Notes under the pieces: generated by a model
The model's input: only the letters and a program-made list of their open reading frames with translations
Database searches by the model: none
Told to the model about the DNA's origin: nothing
Made by a program: the position numbers and the translations under genes
Source of the DNA: Chitinophaga silvisoli
GTDB taxonomy: Bacteria; Bacteroidota; Bacteroidia; Chitinophagales; Chitinophagaceae
Assembly: GCF_003412465.1 (NCBI RefSeq)
Contig: NZ_QTJV01000012.1
Location: 62,001 to 126,000 of the forward strand
Length of the DNA stretch: 64,000 nucleotides
Reading direction: 5' to 3'
Shown here: piece by piece, positions 8,598 through 17,376 of the stretch
Layout: the number at the start of each line of letters is the position of its first letter
Position numbering within the stretch: position 1 is the first letter of the stretch

Positions 8598-9305
8598 TTA
8601 AACCGCGATATGCCTTTCCAGTGAAGCAAAGTCCATTTCCTCCGCACTTCCATGATTGATCATTTTGCCCCTGTCCATAAAATAATAATAGTCGCTTACC
8701 TGCCTGGCAAAGTCAATTTTCTGCTCTACCAGCAAAACTGACAAGCCCTTTTCCTGCACCAGCTGCTGTAAAATATGCCCTATTTCCTGCGCTATACTGG
8801 GCTGTATACCCTCCGTAGGTTCATCCAGCAGCAGCAGGGAAGGGCGGCTGACCAATGCCCGGGCAATCGCCAGCTGTTGCTGCTGACCACCACTCAGGTT
8901 GCCACCAGCCCTTTTCCTGAAATCTTTTAAGATGGGAAACAGGCGGTAGATTTCCTCCTCCGGGATCCCCGCCCTGCGATCGGGGGCTGCTTCCAGTCCC
9001 AGTAATAAATTCTCATACACCGTCAGTTTAGGGATAATCTCCCTGCCCTGTGGCACATAGGCAATCCCTGCCTTCGCTTTGCCGGCAGGCCCCAATGCGG
9101 TAATATCCCTGTCTTTGAATACTACCTTTCCCTCCCGGGCAGTGATCACACCCATAATCGTTTTCAGAAGCGTCGTTTTACCCACGCCGTTTCTCCCCAT
9201 TACAGTCGTCACTGCACCCGCCTTTACCTCCAGACTGGTGCCCCAAAGGATGGTACTTTGCCCATAGGCAGCCACCACATTTTCTACCTGTAAAATCTTG
9301 CTCAT
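8598..9305 (-). CDS. urtE: Urea-type ABC transporter ATP-binding subunit UrtE
   Basis: A 235-residue ABC ATPase with Walker A GRNGVGKTT near residue 37, signature LSGGQQQQLAIARAL, and Walker B LLLLDEPTEGIQPS. The TEGIQPSI segment is characteristic of UrtE/LivF-type subunits. It energises uptake through the UrtBC permease. The start overlaps the urtD stop by 4 bp (ATGA), indicating translational coupling. The assignment to urea rather than branched-chain amino acids rests on the whole urtABCDE set. Confidence 0.92.
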   Translation of the reverse strand: MSKILQVENVVAAYGQSTILWGTSLEVKAGAVTTVMGRNGVGKTTLLKTIMGVITAREGKVVFKDRDITALGPAGKAKAGIAYVPQGREIIPKLTVYENLLLGLEAAPDRRAGIPEEEIYRLFPILKDFRKRAGGNLSGGQQQQLAIARALVSRPSLLLLDEPTEGIQPSIAQEIGHILQQLVQEKGLSVLLVEQKIDFARQVSDYYYFMDRGKMINHGSAEEMDFASLERHIAV

Positions 9306-10057
9306 AAATTTTCGAGTTGAGTATTGTTACGGCCCAGGTAGCAGTCGATCACACGCTGATCATTCCTGATATCGTTAAAACTCCCTTCTACCAGCAACTT
9401 CCCTCTTTCCAATACCGTTACCCTCTCCCGGGCAATCTGCTGAACGAATTTCATATCATGCTCAATCACGATGATGCCGTGATTGTTGGATAATTCCAGT
9501 AAGAGTTCTCCCGTCTTATACGTTTCCTCATCACTCATCCCTGCTGCAGGTTCGTCTATCAGTAACAACTTCGGATCCTGCAGCACCACGATACCTATCT
9601 CCAGCCATTGCTTCTGTCCGTGCGACAAGGCCCCGGCTATGGAAGAAAGCACCTTCGTCAATCCAATCTTTTCTGCCACCTCGTGAATTCGTGCTTTCAA
9701 TAACTGCGATGGTTTGAAAAACAAAGAAGACAAAATATCCTTCTTCATCTTCGCCGCCAGCAATAAGTTGTCATACACAGTCAGGCCCGGGAATACCGAG
9801 GGCTGCTGGAATTTGCGCCCTATACCCAGTCTGGCTATGCTCACTTCCGTCATGCCCATGATCGCCCTGTCATTGAAGTACACCTCACCTGTATCTGGTT
9901 TTGTTCGTCCGCAAATGATGTCCAGGAAAGTACTTTTGCCCGCGCCATTCGGACCGATGATCACCCGCAGCTCCTGTGGCTGCAGACTAAAATGACTGAG
10001 CGATAAGGCCTGTACCCCGCCAAAGGATACCGCCAGGTTATTTACACTTAATAGCAT
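9302..10057 (-). CDS. urtD: Urea-type ABC transporter ATP-binding subunit UrtD
   Basis: A 251-residue LivG-like ATPase. Walker A is GPNGAGKST, the signature region is LSHGQKQWLEIGIVV, and Walker B is LLLIDEPAAGMSDEET. HGQKQWLEIGMVL-type signatures are typical of UrtD. It pairs with UrtE on the cytosolic face of the permease. It overlaps urtC by 10 bp and urtE by 4 bp, so the transport genes form a compact coupled unit. Confidence 0.92.
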   Translation of the reverse strand: MLLSVNNLAVSFGGVQALSLSHFSLQPQELRVIIGPNGAGKSTFLDIICGRTKPDTGEVYFNDRAIMGMTEVSIARLGIGRKFQQPSVFPGLTVYDNLLLAAKMKKDILSSLFFKPSQLLKARIHEVAEKIGLTKVLSSIAGALSHGQKQWLEIGIVVLQDPKLLLIDEPAAGMSDEETYKTGELLLELSNNHGIIVIEHDMKFVQQIARERVTVLERGKLLVEGSFNDIRNDQRVIDCYLGRNNTQLENL

Positions 10058-11085
10058 GGTTCTTTTCTTTTAGTCAGGTTATCCATCAATCCTACAAAGC
10101 CTTTGTCAAAGAATAATACCGTGATCACAAACAGGAAGCCCAGGATGTACAACCAGGAATCAGGGAATAAACTGGTACAGATACTATACAGGAAGTTCAC
10201 CAGCAAGGCCCCGGCTACAGCACCTTTCAGCTTACCTCTGCCACCCAGCGCCACCCACATTACCATCTCTACGGATGCTTTTACATCCATACGCCCTGGT
10301 GTGATAATACCCGTTTGCGGTGCGTAGAGCATACCACCTATCGCCGCCAGCAGCGCGGCTACCACGAATACTGCCAGTTTATAATCCATCACCTTGTACG
10401 CGGTAAAGCTTACCCTCGATTCACTATCCCGTATTGCCTGCAGGACCTTTCCGAATTTGGAATGCGTGATCTGGTAACAGGCGAAATATGCAACGCACAG
10501 GAGTAGCAGGGACATTAAATAAAGGCCCAGTTTTACATAGGTATTTGATAAAGGCAATCCCAGCAACGTTTTAAAATCAGTGAGGCCGTTCGTACCTCCC
10601 AAACCAGTTTCATTCCGCAGGAACAGCAGCCACATAGCCAATGCCAGTGCCTGTGTAATAATGGCCATATACACACCTTTGATCCTGCTCCTGAACAATA
10701 CATAGCCAATCACAAAAGCAAGAAGAGACGGAATGACCAGGCAAAGAACCAATGTCAGACCAAATGACTGAAACGGCACCCAGAAGAAGGGTAAAGATTC
10801 AACCTTGTTCCATACCATGAACTCCGGTAATGCACTGCCACTGGTCTTCAGCAGCATATGCATCGCAATGCCATAACTGCCTAAACAAAAGAAGAATGCC
10901 TGGCACATAGAGAGAATACCGGTATAGCCCCAGATCAGGTCAATGCCCAGAGCTGCAATGGCAAAACAAAAATACCGGCCCCATAGTGATATAGTATTGA
11001 TCGATACCCATCCCATCAGGTGTCCCGCCGGTAAGAGTAAGGCGAAAAATGCGATGAAGAGCAGGTAATAAATTTTCTTTTCCAT
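10048..11085 (-). CDS. urtC: Urea-type ABC transporter permease UrtC
   Basis: A 345-residue LivM-family inner-membrane permease with about ten hydrophobic segments. Family motifs include GIDLIWGYTGILSMCQAFFF near the start, FLRNETGLGGTNGLTDFKTL in the middle, and LQAIRDSESRVSFTAYKV. The FGLTLV and GGMLYAPQTGIITPG segments also match. It forms the translocation path with UrtB. It ends within the first bases of urtD and starts 4 bp after urtB. Confidence 0.92.
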   Translation of the reverse strand: MEKKIYYLLFIAFFALLLPAGHLMGWVSINTISLWGRYFCFAIAALGIDLIWGYTGILSMCQAFFFCLGSYGIAMHMLLKTSGSALPEFMVWNKVESLPFFWVPFQSFGLTLVLCLVIPSLLAFVIGYVLFRSRIKGVYMAIITQALALAMWLLFLRNETGLGGTNGLTDFKTLLGLPLSNTYVKLGLYLMSLLLLCVAYFACYQITHSKFGKVLQAIRDSESRVSFTAYKVMDYKLAVFVVAALLAAIGGMLYAPQTGIITPGRMDVKASVEMVMWVALGGRGKLKGAVAGALLVNFLYSICTSLFPDSWLYILGFLFVITVLFFDKGFVGLMDNLTKRKEPCY

Positions 11086-11089
11086 AAGA

Positions 11090-12706
11090 TTAATCTTCTG
11101 CTAATCGCCCCTTGTAAGGAAAGAGGCCCTTAGGTTTGTACTGCATAAACAACATAATGAACAGGAGGATGCATACCTTGCCATATACCGCCTGGAAAAA
11201 TGCTTCCAGGATCTTGGTGAAAAATCCAATCCCCAGTCCTGATACAATCGTACCCACGATCTTTCCAACACCACCCGTCACCACCACCAGGAAGGAATCC
11301 ACGATGTAAGTCTGCCCCATATCAGGCACCACATTCCCGATCAGGGTCATGGCACAACCTGCTATGCCGGCGAGTCCTGAACCAAAGAAGAAGGTCAGCG
11401 CCGCCACTTTTTTGGTGTCGATTCCCAGGCATGCACTCATATTCCTGTTTTGCGTAACAGCCCTGATCTGTAAGCCGATCCTGGTTTTGTAAAGCATGAG
11501 GTAGGTCAGCAACACGATCAATGCCGTCAGGCCTATGATAAAAATGCGGTTGTATGGCAATACCAGGTGTGGTGATACGGCTAAACCTCCCGATAAGAAA
11601 GCAGGTGTTTTCACAGCTGTCAGGTCGCCAAACAGGGAGCGGGCAGTCTGAATCAGGATCAGGCTCACACCCCAGGTAGCGAGCAGGCTTTCCAGTGGTC
11701 GTGCATAGAGGTGCCTCACCACCAGTCTTTCCAGCAGGAGTCCCAGCAGGCCTGCTACCAGGAAGGACAGTGGGAGAGAGATGATAAACAGCAGGTCAGT
11801 GTAAGGTACCTTCAGTACTTCAGTAAATAAGGTTTGAATACAATAAGTAGTGTAGGCTCCAATCATGAGAAATTCTCCGTGGGCCATGTTGATGATGCCT
11901 GCCAGGCCATAGACAATCGATAGGCCCAGGGCAATCAGAATAAGGATACTTCCCAAACTTAATCCACTAAATAAATTCTGCACTTTCTGCAGGTAGTCAT
12001 ACTTACGTTCTAAAGAGCTTGCTTTTTGCCCTGCATAGTCCGCAAAAGGCTTTTTCGATTTTGCATATGCGGATAAGAAAACCGGGGCATTGTCGCCCCA
12101 GTTTTCGGCCAGACTGTCAATATATCTTTTGGCAGTCTGTGCATCAGTAGTAGTATTCAATTGAATGGCGTACAGGATGTCTTTGCCGGCGCGAAGCGCA
12201 TCAGTATTGGTTTCCCGGGCAAGAGCCACCTGCAGCATTTCAATACGGTGAGGGGCATGACTGTCTTTCAGCTGACCATAAGCGAGCATTCTTTTCGCTG
12301 GTTCAGGACTAAAAAGTTCCAGTATGGGTAGTATACCGTTGAGTAACAACCGGTCAGCACGGCTGATCTCTACTACCGTTAACGCATCAATGGAGGTGTG
12401 AAGCGGTTGACCATTCTTGTTGACCAACAATTCGTTCTTCGGATACAATGAATATATTTCATAAGAGGATGTTCCATTTTTTTCTCCGGTTGTAACAGCC
12501 TCATTGTTGAATAAATACAGTTTTTTATTGTTGATCGCATTCAGCAGCGCAAATGTTTGCGGGTCCTGCCTGGCGACCAGTTGTTGAATAGCGTAGGTCT
12601 TTTCACTATCATGCAATATCTGCGATACGAATATGGTCGTGCTATCGGTAGCAGCCATCGCCCACTGCGTCCATAACACAAGGGCTGCTATAAGCATGTT
12701 CTTCAT
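11090..12706 (-). CDS. urtB: Urea-type ABC transporter permease UrtB
   Basis: A 538-residue protein. Residues 1-20 form a signal peptide, followed by a periplasmic extension of about 200 residues. The LivH-type permease domain starts near residue 240 (SGLSLGSILILIALGLSIVY, then INMAHGEFLMIGAYTTY). The long N-terminal extension is a known feature of UrtB and separates it from LivH. VTQNRNMSACLGIDTKKV is the cytoplasmic loop expected to contact the ATPases. Gaps to urtA and urtC are 6 and 4 bp, so it is part of the same operon. Confidence 0.93.
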   Translation of the reverse strand: MKNMLIAALVLWTQWAMAATDSTTIFVSQILHDSEKTYAIQQLVARQDPQTFALLNAINNKKLYLFNNEAVTTGEKNGTSSYEIYSLYPKNELLVNKNGQPLHTSIDALTVVEISRADRLLLNGILPILELFSPEPAKRMLAYGQLKDSHAPHRIEMLQVALARETNTDALRAGKDILYAIQLNTTTDAQTAKRYIDSLAENWGDNAPVFLSAYAKSKKPFADYAGQKASSLERKYDYLQKVQNLFSGLSLGSILILIALGLSIVYGLAGIINMAHGEFLMIGAYTTYCIQTLFTEVLKVPYTDLLFIISLPLSFLVAGLLGLLLERLVVRHLYARPLESLLATWGVSLILIQTARSLFGDLTAVKTPAFLSGGLAVSPHLVLPYNRIFIIGLTALIVLLTYLMLYKTRIGLQIRAVTQNRNMSACLGIDTKKVAALTFFFGSGLAGIAGCAMTLIGNVVPDMGQTYIVDSFLVVVTGGVGKIVGTIVSGLGIGFFTKILEAFFQAVYGKVCILLFIMLFMQYKPKGLFPYKGRLAED

Positions 12707-12712
12707 GTTTCC

Positions 12713-14002
12713 TTATTTAGTGTACGTGCCTTTATGATTCACCCAATCGCAATCCTTGTCTGGTGAAGTCAGTGGCGACCATGGTTGAGGGCTTACCAGG
12801 TTGTCAGTTTTCGAAATGATGTCAAACTGCCCATCTGGTTTTATTTCTCCAATCATCACCGGTTTTGCCAGGTGGTGATTACCTACATCCATTTTCACCT
12901 TGCCATCGGGAGAGTCAAACTCTAAACCTGATAATGCCGTCCTTACTTTATTGACATCAAAAGAACCTGCTTTGGTAGCTGCTCTTGCCCACAGGTACAC
13001 ACCAGTGTAAGCCCAGCAGATAGGATCGTCCGTCACTCTCTTGCTGCCCCCCGGCAATCCTTTCTTCTCACAGAAAGCCTTGAATGCTTCCACGAACTTT
13101 TTGTTTTCAGGAGAGTCATTTGACTGGAAATAATTCCATGCAGCCAGGTGCCCTACCAGGAACTCAGTGTCCATAGATCTTAACTCATCTTCTGCAACAG
13201 AGAAGGCCATGATAGGACAGGTGGCTGAAGACAATCCCTGGTTGGCAAATTCCTTGTAGAAAGGCACATTGCTATCGCCATTGATGGTGGACAGTACACA
13301 GGCTTTTCCATCAGCAGCAAAGCGTTTGATCTTCGATACGATGGTCTGGTAATCCTGGTGGTGGAATGGCGTATATTCTTCAATGATATTCTCATTAGGT
13401 ACACCTTTGGAAAGTAAATATGCTTTCAGTATTTTATTGGCAGTACGGGGAAATACATAATCGGTGCCCAGTAAATAAAACTTCTTATACCCGCCACCTT
13501 TCTCACTCATCAGGTATTCCGCCGCAGGTATCAATTGCTGATTCGGGGTGGCACCTGTATAAATCACGTTATTGGAACACTCTTCTCCTTCGTATTGTAC
13601 AGGATAAAAGAGCAGTCCGTTGTTTTCTTCAAATACCGGCAGCACTGATTTGCGTGACACAGATGTCCAGCAACCAAATACAGCAGATACTTTTTTATCT
13701 ATTAATAATTCTTTTGCCTTCTCGGCAAAAAGGTCCCAATCAGAAGCCGGATCTACAATCACGGGTTCTATTTTTTTACCCAGCACACCACCGGATGCAT
13801 TGATTTCATCTACGGCCATCTGTACGGCATCGCGCAGTGATACTTCAGAAATAGCCATGGTGCCGCTGAGCGAATGCAATACTCCGATCTTCACCGTTTC
13901 GCCATTGTCAGTAGTATTTTCACCGGTCTTGCCTGCATTGTTATGACAGGAAGCAAATGCAGCCAATAAGAAACAAAAGAATAAGAAGCGCGTTGTTTTC
14001 AT
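12713..14002 (-). CDS. urtA: Urea-type ABC transporter substrate-binding lipoprotein UrtA
   Basis: A 429-residue periplasmic binding protein. The first 20 residues are a lipoprotein signal with lipobox AFASC, so it is membrane-anchored. The core is the Leu/Ile/Val-binding-like fold: VKIGVLHSLSGTMAISE, then MAVDEINASGGVLGKKIEPV, then FGCWTSVSRKSVLPVFEENN, then LLFYPVQYEGEECSNNVIYT. The CWTSASRK and YPVQYEG segments are hallmarks of UrtA/FmdD urea and short-chain amide binders. Substrate could therefore be urea or a short amide. It is followed by urtB after 6 bp and preceded by a porin gene after 33 bp. Confidence 0.93.
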   Translation of the reverse strand: MKTTRFLFFCFLLAAFASCHNNAGKTGENTTDNGETVKIGVLHSLSGTMAISEVSLRDAVQMAVDEINASGGVLGKKIEPVIVDPASDWDLFAEKAKELLIDKKVSAVFGCWTSVSRKSVLPVFEENNGLLFYPVQYEGEECSNNVIYTGATPNQQLIPAAEYLMSEKGGGYKKFYLLGTDYVFPRTANKILKAYLLSKGVPNENIIEEYTPFHHQDYQTIVSKIKRFAADGKACVLSTINGDSNVPFYKEFANQGLSSATCPIMAFSVAEDELRSMDTEFLVGHLAAWNYFQSNDSPENKKFVEAFKAFCEKKGLPGGSKRVTDDPICWAYTGVYLWARAATKAGSFDVNKVRTALSGLEFDSPDGKVKMDVGNHHLAKPVMIGEIKPDGQFDIISKTDNLVSPQPWSPLTSPDKDCDWVNHKGTYTK

Positions 14003-14035
14003 ATGTGTAATTACATGTAGGGTAAATAATGTGGA

Positions 14036-15310
14036 TCAGAATATAAAGAACTGCACCTGCAGCCATACCTGTCCGAATGTCTTATCAGCATAGCCGGTGG
14101 CTTCCTTTACATCATAGGAGCGGGTGGTATACGATAAACGTAAGTTGGTGCCCGTGCCATTGAAGAAGTAATTCAGTCCCCCGCCTACAACATAGCTTGA
14201 GTTGGTTTGGTCGAAATCATACGTAGGTACGCCGCTTGTCTGCGCCTGCTGAGAAATGATGTGTTGATTTTCAAATCTCACCCATGGTTGAAGTTTCGGC
14301 TCCTTAAAATAATATCCCAATTCCAGAAATTGTACGGTTTGTCTTGGAATCATCCTGGCAAATGAATATTTCGACAGCGTATCCGTACCCCCGGTCATAT
14401 ATTGAAAAGCAGCATTGAGCGTCAGGGAGCCTGCCTGTCCCAATGGCTTGTCTAAAAATACATCTGTGCTCAGGTTATAATAAGATCCCTGTGCATCAAA
14501 CCCCGCACCCCAGGTAAATGTTTTACCATTTCCCAGTTTAGTGCCTGCATAGTAATAGTCCTTGTCAGGATCCAGGAAACTATAAGCCAGCCTGCCGACC
14601 GTACGTAAAGGTGCTTTGCCATCAGTGTTCCTGCCTGTGAAGACCCCAAGGCGGTATTCGAGTTTGTCTTTGGCGAGGAACCCGCGTGCATTCACGCCCA
14701 GGTCACGCCCAAAATTCCCGTTTAGCGGACTGTTTTCAAAGAGATTGTAAGGGTACTGGAAATAGGTGAAATCGTTCGCCATCAATCCGGCAGCGCCCTG
14801 TAAGCCATTCCTGTTGTTGGAAACCAGTTGCATCCCGGCCACCAATTGAAAGGCATTGGAGAAATCATACTCATACTGGCAATCCAGCAGGATAGGGGAT
14901 ACCTTTGTGCTTTTATTGCCTGTACTCAGTTGCACCCCAATGGCTGATGGCAGGTCTGTTTCCATAAAAAAGCTTCCTTTTTTAGAGAGTTGGCCGCCGA
15001 CCAATACCCTTGCGCGATAAAGGGTAAAACTCTTGCTCCAGTCTTTGGCAGCTTCGGCGGCAGATGGACTACCAAATCCATCCTGCTCAGCGCCGGCGAA
15101 CATATGTACAATAGCGCCCACCTGTATGCTGGGCTTGAATGGGGCAGCGTCGCTGCCACTTACATCGTTGGCTGTGTCCTTGTTAATGGATGCTGGTAGT
15201 TCCTTTAGCAATTGACTCTTCCTCTTCTTCCGCGGTGGGTTTTCTTCAGCCCGGGCAACTTGAGCACATACAATGAAGATAATTAGCAAAGTGGTAGGGA
15301 AGAATTTCAT
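14036..15310 (-). CDS. Outer-membrane porin (phosphate-selective porin O/P-like)
   Basis: A 424-residue exported protein. The ATG at 15310 starts a signal peptide (MKFFPTTLLIIFIVCAQVARA); the frame also allows a GTG 6 bp upstream. The body alternates aromatic strands and turns (FTLYRARVLVGGQLSKKGSF, TYFQYPYNLFENSPLNGNFG, VGGGLNYFFNGTGTNLRLSY) and ends in VWLQVQFFIF with a terminal aromatic, as outer-membrane barrels do. Leading the urt operon, it probably lets the substrate of UrtA cross the outer membrane. The specific family name is less certain than the barrel fold. Confidence 0.8.
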   Translation of the reverse strand: MKFFPTTLLIIFIVCAQVARAEENPPRKKRKSQLLKELPASINKDTANDVSGSDAAPFKPSIQVGAIVHMFAGAEQDGFGSPSAAEAAKDWSKSFTLYRARVLVGGQLSKKGSFFMETDLPSAIGVQLSTGNKSTKVSPILLDCQYEYDFSNAFQLVAGMQLVSNNRNGLQGAAGLMANDFTYFQYPYNLFENSPLNGNFGRDLGVNARGFLAKDKLEYRLGVFTGRNTDGKAPLRTVGRLAYSFLDPDKDYYYAGTKLGNGKTFTWGAGFDAQGSYYNLSTDVFLDKPLGQAGSLTLNAAFQYMTGGTDTLSKYSFARMIPRQTVQFLELGYYFKEPKLQPWVRFENQHIISQQAQTSGVPTYDFDQTNSSYVVGGGLNYFFNGTGTNLRLSYTTRSYDVKEATGYADKTFGQVWLQVQFFIF

Positions 15311-15338
15311 AAACACATTTTTATAAAATTAATATTAC

Positions 15339-15380
15339 ACTTAAGTAGATGTTTGGTTGAATTTCTTTAGTACTTAAGTA
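15339..15380. promoter_or_regulatory. Two ACTTAAGT palindromes upstream of the porin-urt operon
   Basis: ACTTAAGTA at 15339-15347 and TACTTAAGTA at 15371-15380 are centred about 33 bp apart, close to three helical turns. They lie 29-70 bp upstream of the porin start. The spacing suggests a paired operator for a dimeric regulator. The 227-bp gap otherwise holds only AT-rich sequence and a terminator. Confidence 0.45.
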
Positions 15381-15488
15381 TAAAATTAATGTTTAGTTTG
15401 GTTTATGCAAGCATTTTTTGAAGTAATAGGTCTAAAAAAGAGATATTTTACTGATTGATATGTTATATATAATTATTTATAATGCAAA

Positions 15489-15514
15489 AAGGGAACTACT
15501 TAAGTAGTTCCCTT
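15489..15514 (-). terminator. Terminator downstream of the pyruvate oxidase gene
   Basis: A perfect 26-bp palindrome (arm AAGGGAACTACTT). On the minus strand it is followed by a run of T (CCCTTTTTG), 24 bp after the poxB stop. Its centre again contains TACTTAAGTA. Confidence 0.75.
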
Positions 15515-15537
15515 ATGCTTTTATTAGCAAAAACCAA

Positions 15538-17262
15538 TTATTCTTTATCTAAGAAGTTCGTTTTCAATGTATCCCATACTTCGCCCCCCTTTCCGTTCCA
15601 GACCTGTTTCATCATATAGATCCCAAATCCCTTCGCCTGCTTTACATCTATCTTAGGAGGCATGACCAGGGCAGAGGTATTCACCACCACATCTACCAGC
15701 ACAGGCCCCGCATGCATCAGCGCTTCGTCAATAGCCCCCGGCAGTGCTGCAGGATCTTCTACCCTGATTCCTTTTATGCCAATAGCTTCTGCCATCTTTG
15801 CAAAGTTGGGGTTCTTCAGGTCAGTACCATAGGGGGCCATTCCGGCTACCTTCATTTCCATGGCCACAAATCCCAGGGAGCTGTTATTATAGATCACAAT
15901 CTTAACAGGCAGATTGTATTGCAGAATGGTAAGGATGTCGCCCATTAACATTGCAAACCCGCCGTCGCCCGAAAGTGAAATCACCTGTCTTTCAGGGTAT
16001 TCTAACTGAGCCCCAATGGCTTGTGGCATAGCGCTCGCCATGGAACCATGATTAAAGGACCCCAGCAGGCGGCGGTCTTTTGTCATCTCTACATATCTCG
16101 CTGCCCATACTGTAGGTTCCCCCACATCGCAGGTAAAAATGGCATCAGGGTCAGCGGCGGCACTTATTACTGTGGTCAGGTACTCGGGATGAATAGGCGT
16201 ATCCGTACTGCTGGCGTGCGAGGCCAGCTCCTCTTTACTATTTACATAGTTTTTCAAAGCTTTCTCCAGGTGGCTACGGTCATCTTTTTGTTCGATCAGG
16301 GGGAGCAGGGCCGCCAGGGTCTCTTTCACGGTGCCGACAAGGCCCAGGTCCAGTTTACAACGCCTCCCTAATTTCTCAGGACGCAACTCTATCTGTACAA
16401 TCTTCGATTTGGTAGGGTACCAGTTGGAGTAAGGGAAGTCGGTTCCCAGCAACAACAGTAAATCACTATCCTCCATGGCCTGGTAGCCGGAGGCAAAGCC
16501 AATCAATCCAGTCATCCCTACGTCATAAGGATTGTCATATGCCACATGCTCTTTGCCGCGTAGTGCATGGACCATAGGAGACAAAACCTTTGCCCCGAAG
16601 TTCATGAGTTCATCGTGGGCACCTGCACAACCACTCCCACATAGCAGGGTAACTTTCTTAGCAGTATTAATCATGCCAGCCAGCAGTTCCAGGTCGCCAT
16701 CATGGGGCCTTACAGCTGGCAGGCGTTTCATAACCGGGTGTTCGAGGGAATCGTCTTCCATTTCTTCAAGGGCCACATCGCCTGAAATGGTGATGACGGA
16801 TACCCCACGCTGGCCTATTGCATTTTGCATCGCAATTTGCAGCACTCTGGGCATCTGACGGGCGGAGGCGATGGTCTCACAATAATGGCTGCATTCTCTG
16901 AAGAGCAGATCAGGGTGCGTTTCCTGGAAGTACCCGGTACCTATTTCCATGCTGGGTATATGGGCGGCAATGGCCAATACCGGTGCCATGCTTCTATGGC
17001 AATCGTACAAGCCGTTGATGAGGTGTAAATTCCCCGGTCCGCAGCTCCCCGCACAAACAGCGAGGGTACCGGTCAACTGTGCCTCCGCACCTGCTGCAAA
17101 AGCAGCCGCTTCCTCATGCCTGTAATGAATCCACTCTATATTTCCCTGTTTCCTGATTTCATCAACGATGCCGTTCAGACTATCGCCTACTACGCCATGT
17201 ACACGCTTTACACCGGCCTTTACCAGCTGTGCAACGAGTTGGGCTGCAATTGTTTTTGCCAT
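15538..17262 (-). CDS. poxB: Thiamine-pyrophosphate-dependent pyruvate oxidase / pyruvate dehydrogenase (quinone)-like
   Basis: A 574-residue ThDP enzyme. The N-terminal PYR domain has VHGVVGDSLNGIVDEIR and the catalytic Glu50 in HYRHEEAAAFAAGAEAQLTG. The middle FAD-type domain follows (LLLLGTDFPYSNWYPTKSKI). The C-terminal domain has the ThDP motif SLSGDGGFAMLMGDI and ends in VYNNSSLGF-type sequence (IVIYNNSSLGFVAMEM). Best match by pattern is PoxB, which decarboxylates pyruvate to acetate and passes electrons to quinone. Acetolactate synthase is less likely because of the GDSLNGIVD and GSCGPGNLHLINGL pattern. It is monocistronic, with its own terminator. Confidence 0.85.
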   Translation of the reverse strand: MAKTIAAQLVAQLVKAGVKRVHGVVGDSLNGIVDEIRKQGNIEWIHYRHEEAAAFAAGAEAQLTGTLAVCAGSCGPGNLHLINGLYDCHRSMAPVLAIAAHIPSMEIGTGYFQETHPDLLFRECSHYCETIASARQMPRVLQIAMQNAIGQRGVSVITISGDVALEEMEDDSLEHPVMKRLPAVRPHDGDLELLAGMINTAKKVTLLCGSGCAGAHDELMNFGAKVLSPMVHALRGKEHVAYDNPYDVGMTGLIGFASGYQAMEDSDLLLLLGTDFPYSNWYPTKSKIVQIELRPEKLGRRCKLDLGLVGTVKETLAALLPLIEQKDDRSHLEKALKNYVNSKEELASHASSTDTPIHPEYLTTVISAAADPDAIFTCDVGEPTVWAARYVEMTKDRRLLGSFNHGSMASAMPQAIGAQLEYPERQVISLSGDGGFAMLMGDILTILQYNLPVKIVIYNNSSLGFVAMEMKVAGMAPYGTDLKNPNFAKMAEAIGIKGIRVEDPAALPGAIDEALMHAGPVLVDVVVNTSALVMPPKIDVKQAKGFGIYMMKQVWNGKGGEVWDTLKTNFLDKE

Positions 17263-17364
17263 GAACCTTTAGTTTTCGTAAGGGGTACAAATTTGTTGCC
17301 AGCAAGATCAGGGGTGTTGATTTTGTCAAGAAATGCGGGGAATTATACGAGCCATGCAATTTAT

Positions 17365-17372
17365 TATCTTTG
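17365..17372 (+). promoter_or_regulatory. Candidate -7 box TATCTTTG
   Basis: Exact TAnnTTTG match ending four bases before the ATG at 17377. Transcription would start at or next to the start codon, suggesting a leaderless message. No clear -33 TTTG lies at the usual distance. Confidence 0.45.
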
Positions 17373-17376
17373 ACAT

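Noticed and set aside
8552..8653. Longer start for the histidine kinase
   Set aside because: Would overlap urtE by 56 bp and add a basic stretch before the first membrane helix; possible but less likely than ATG 8551.
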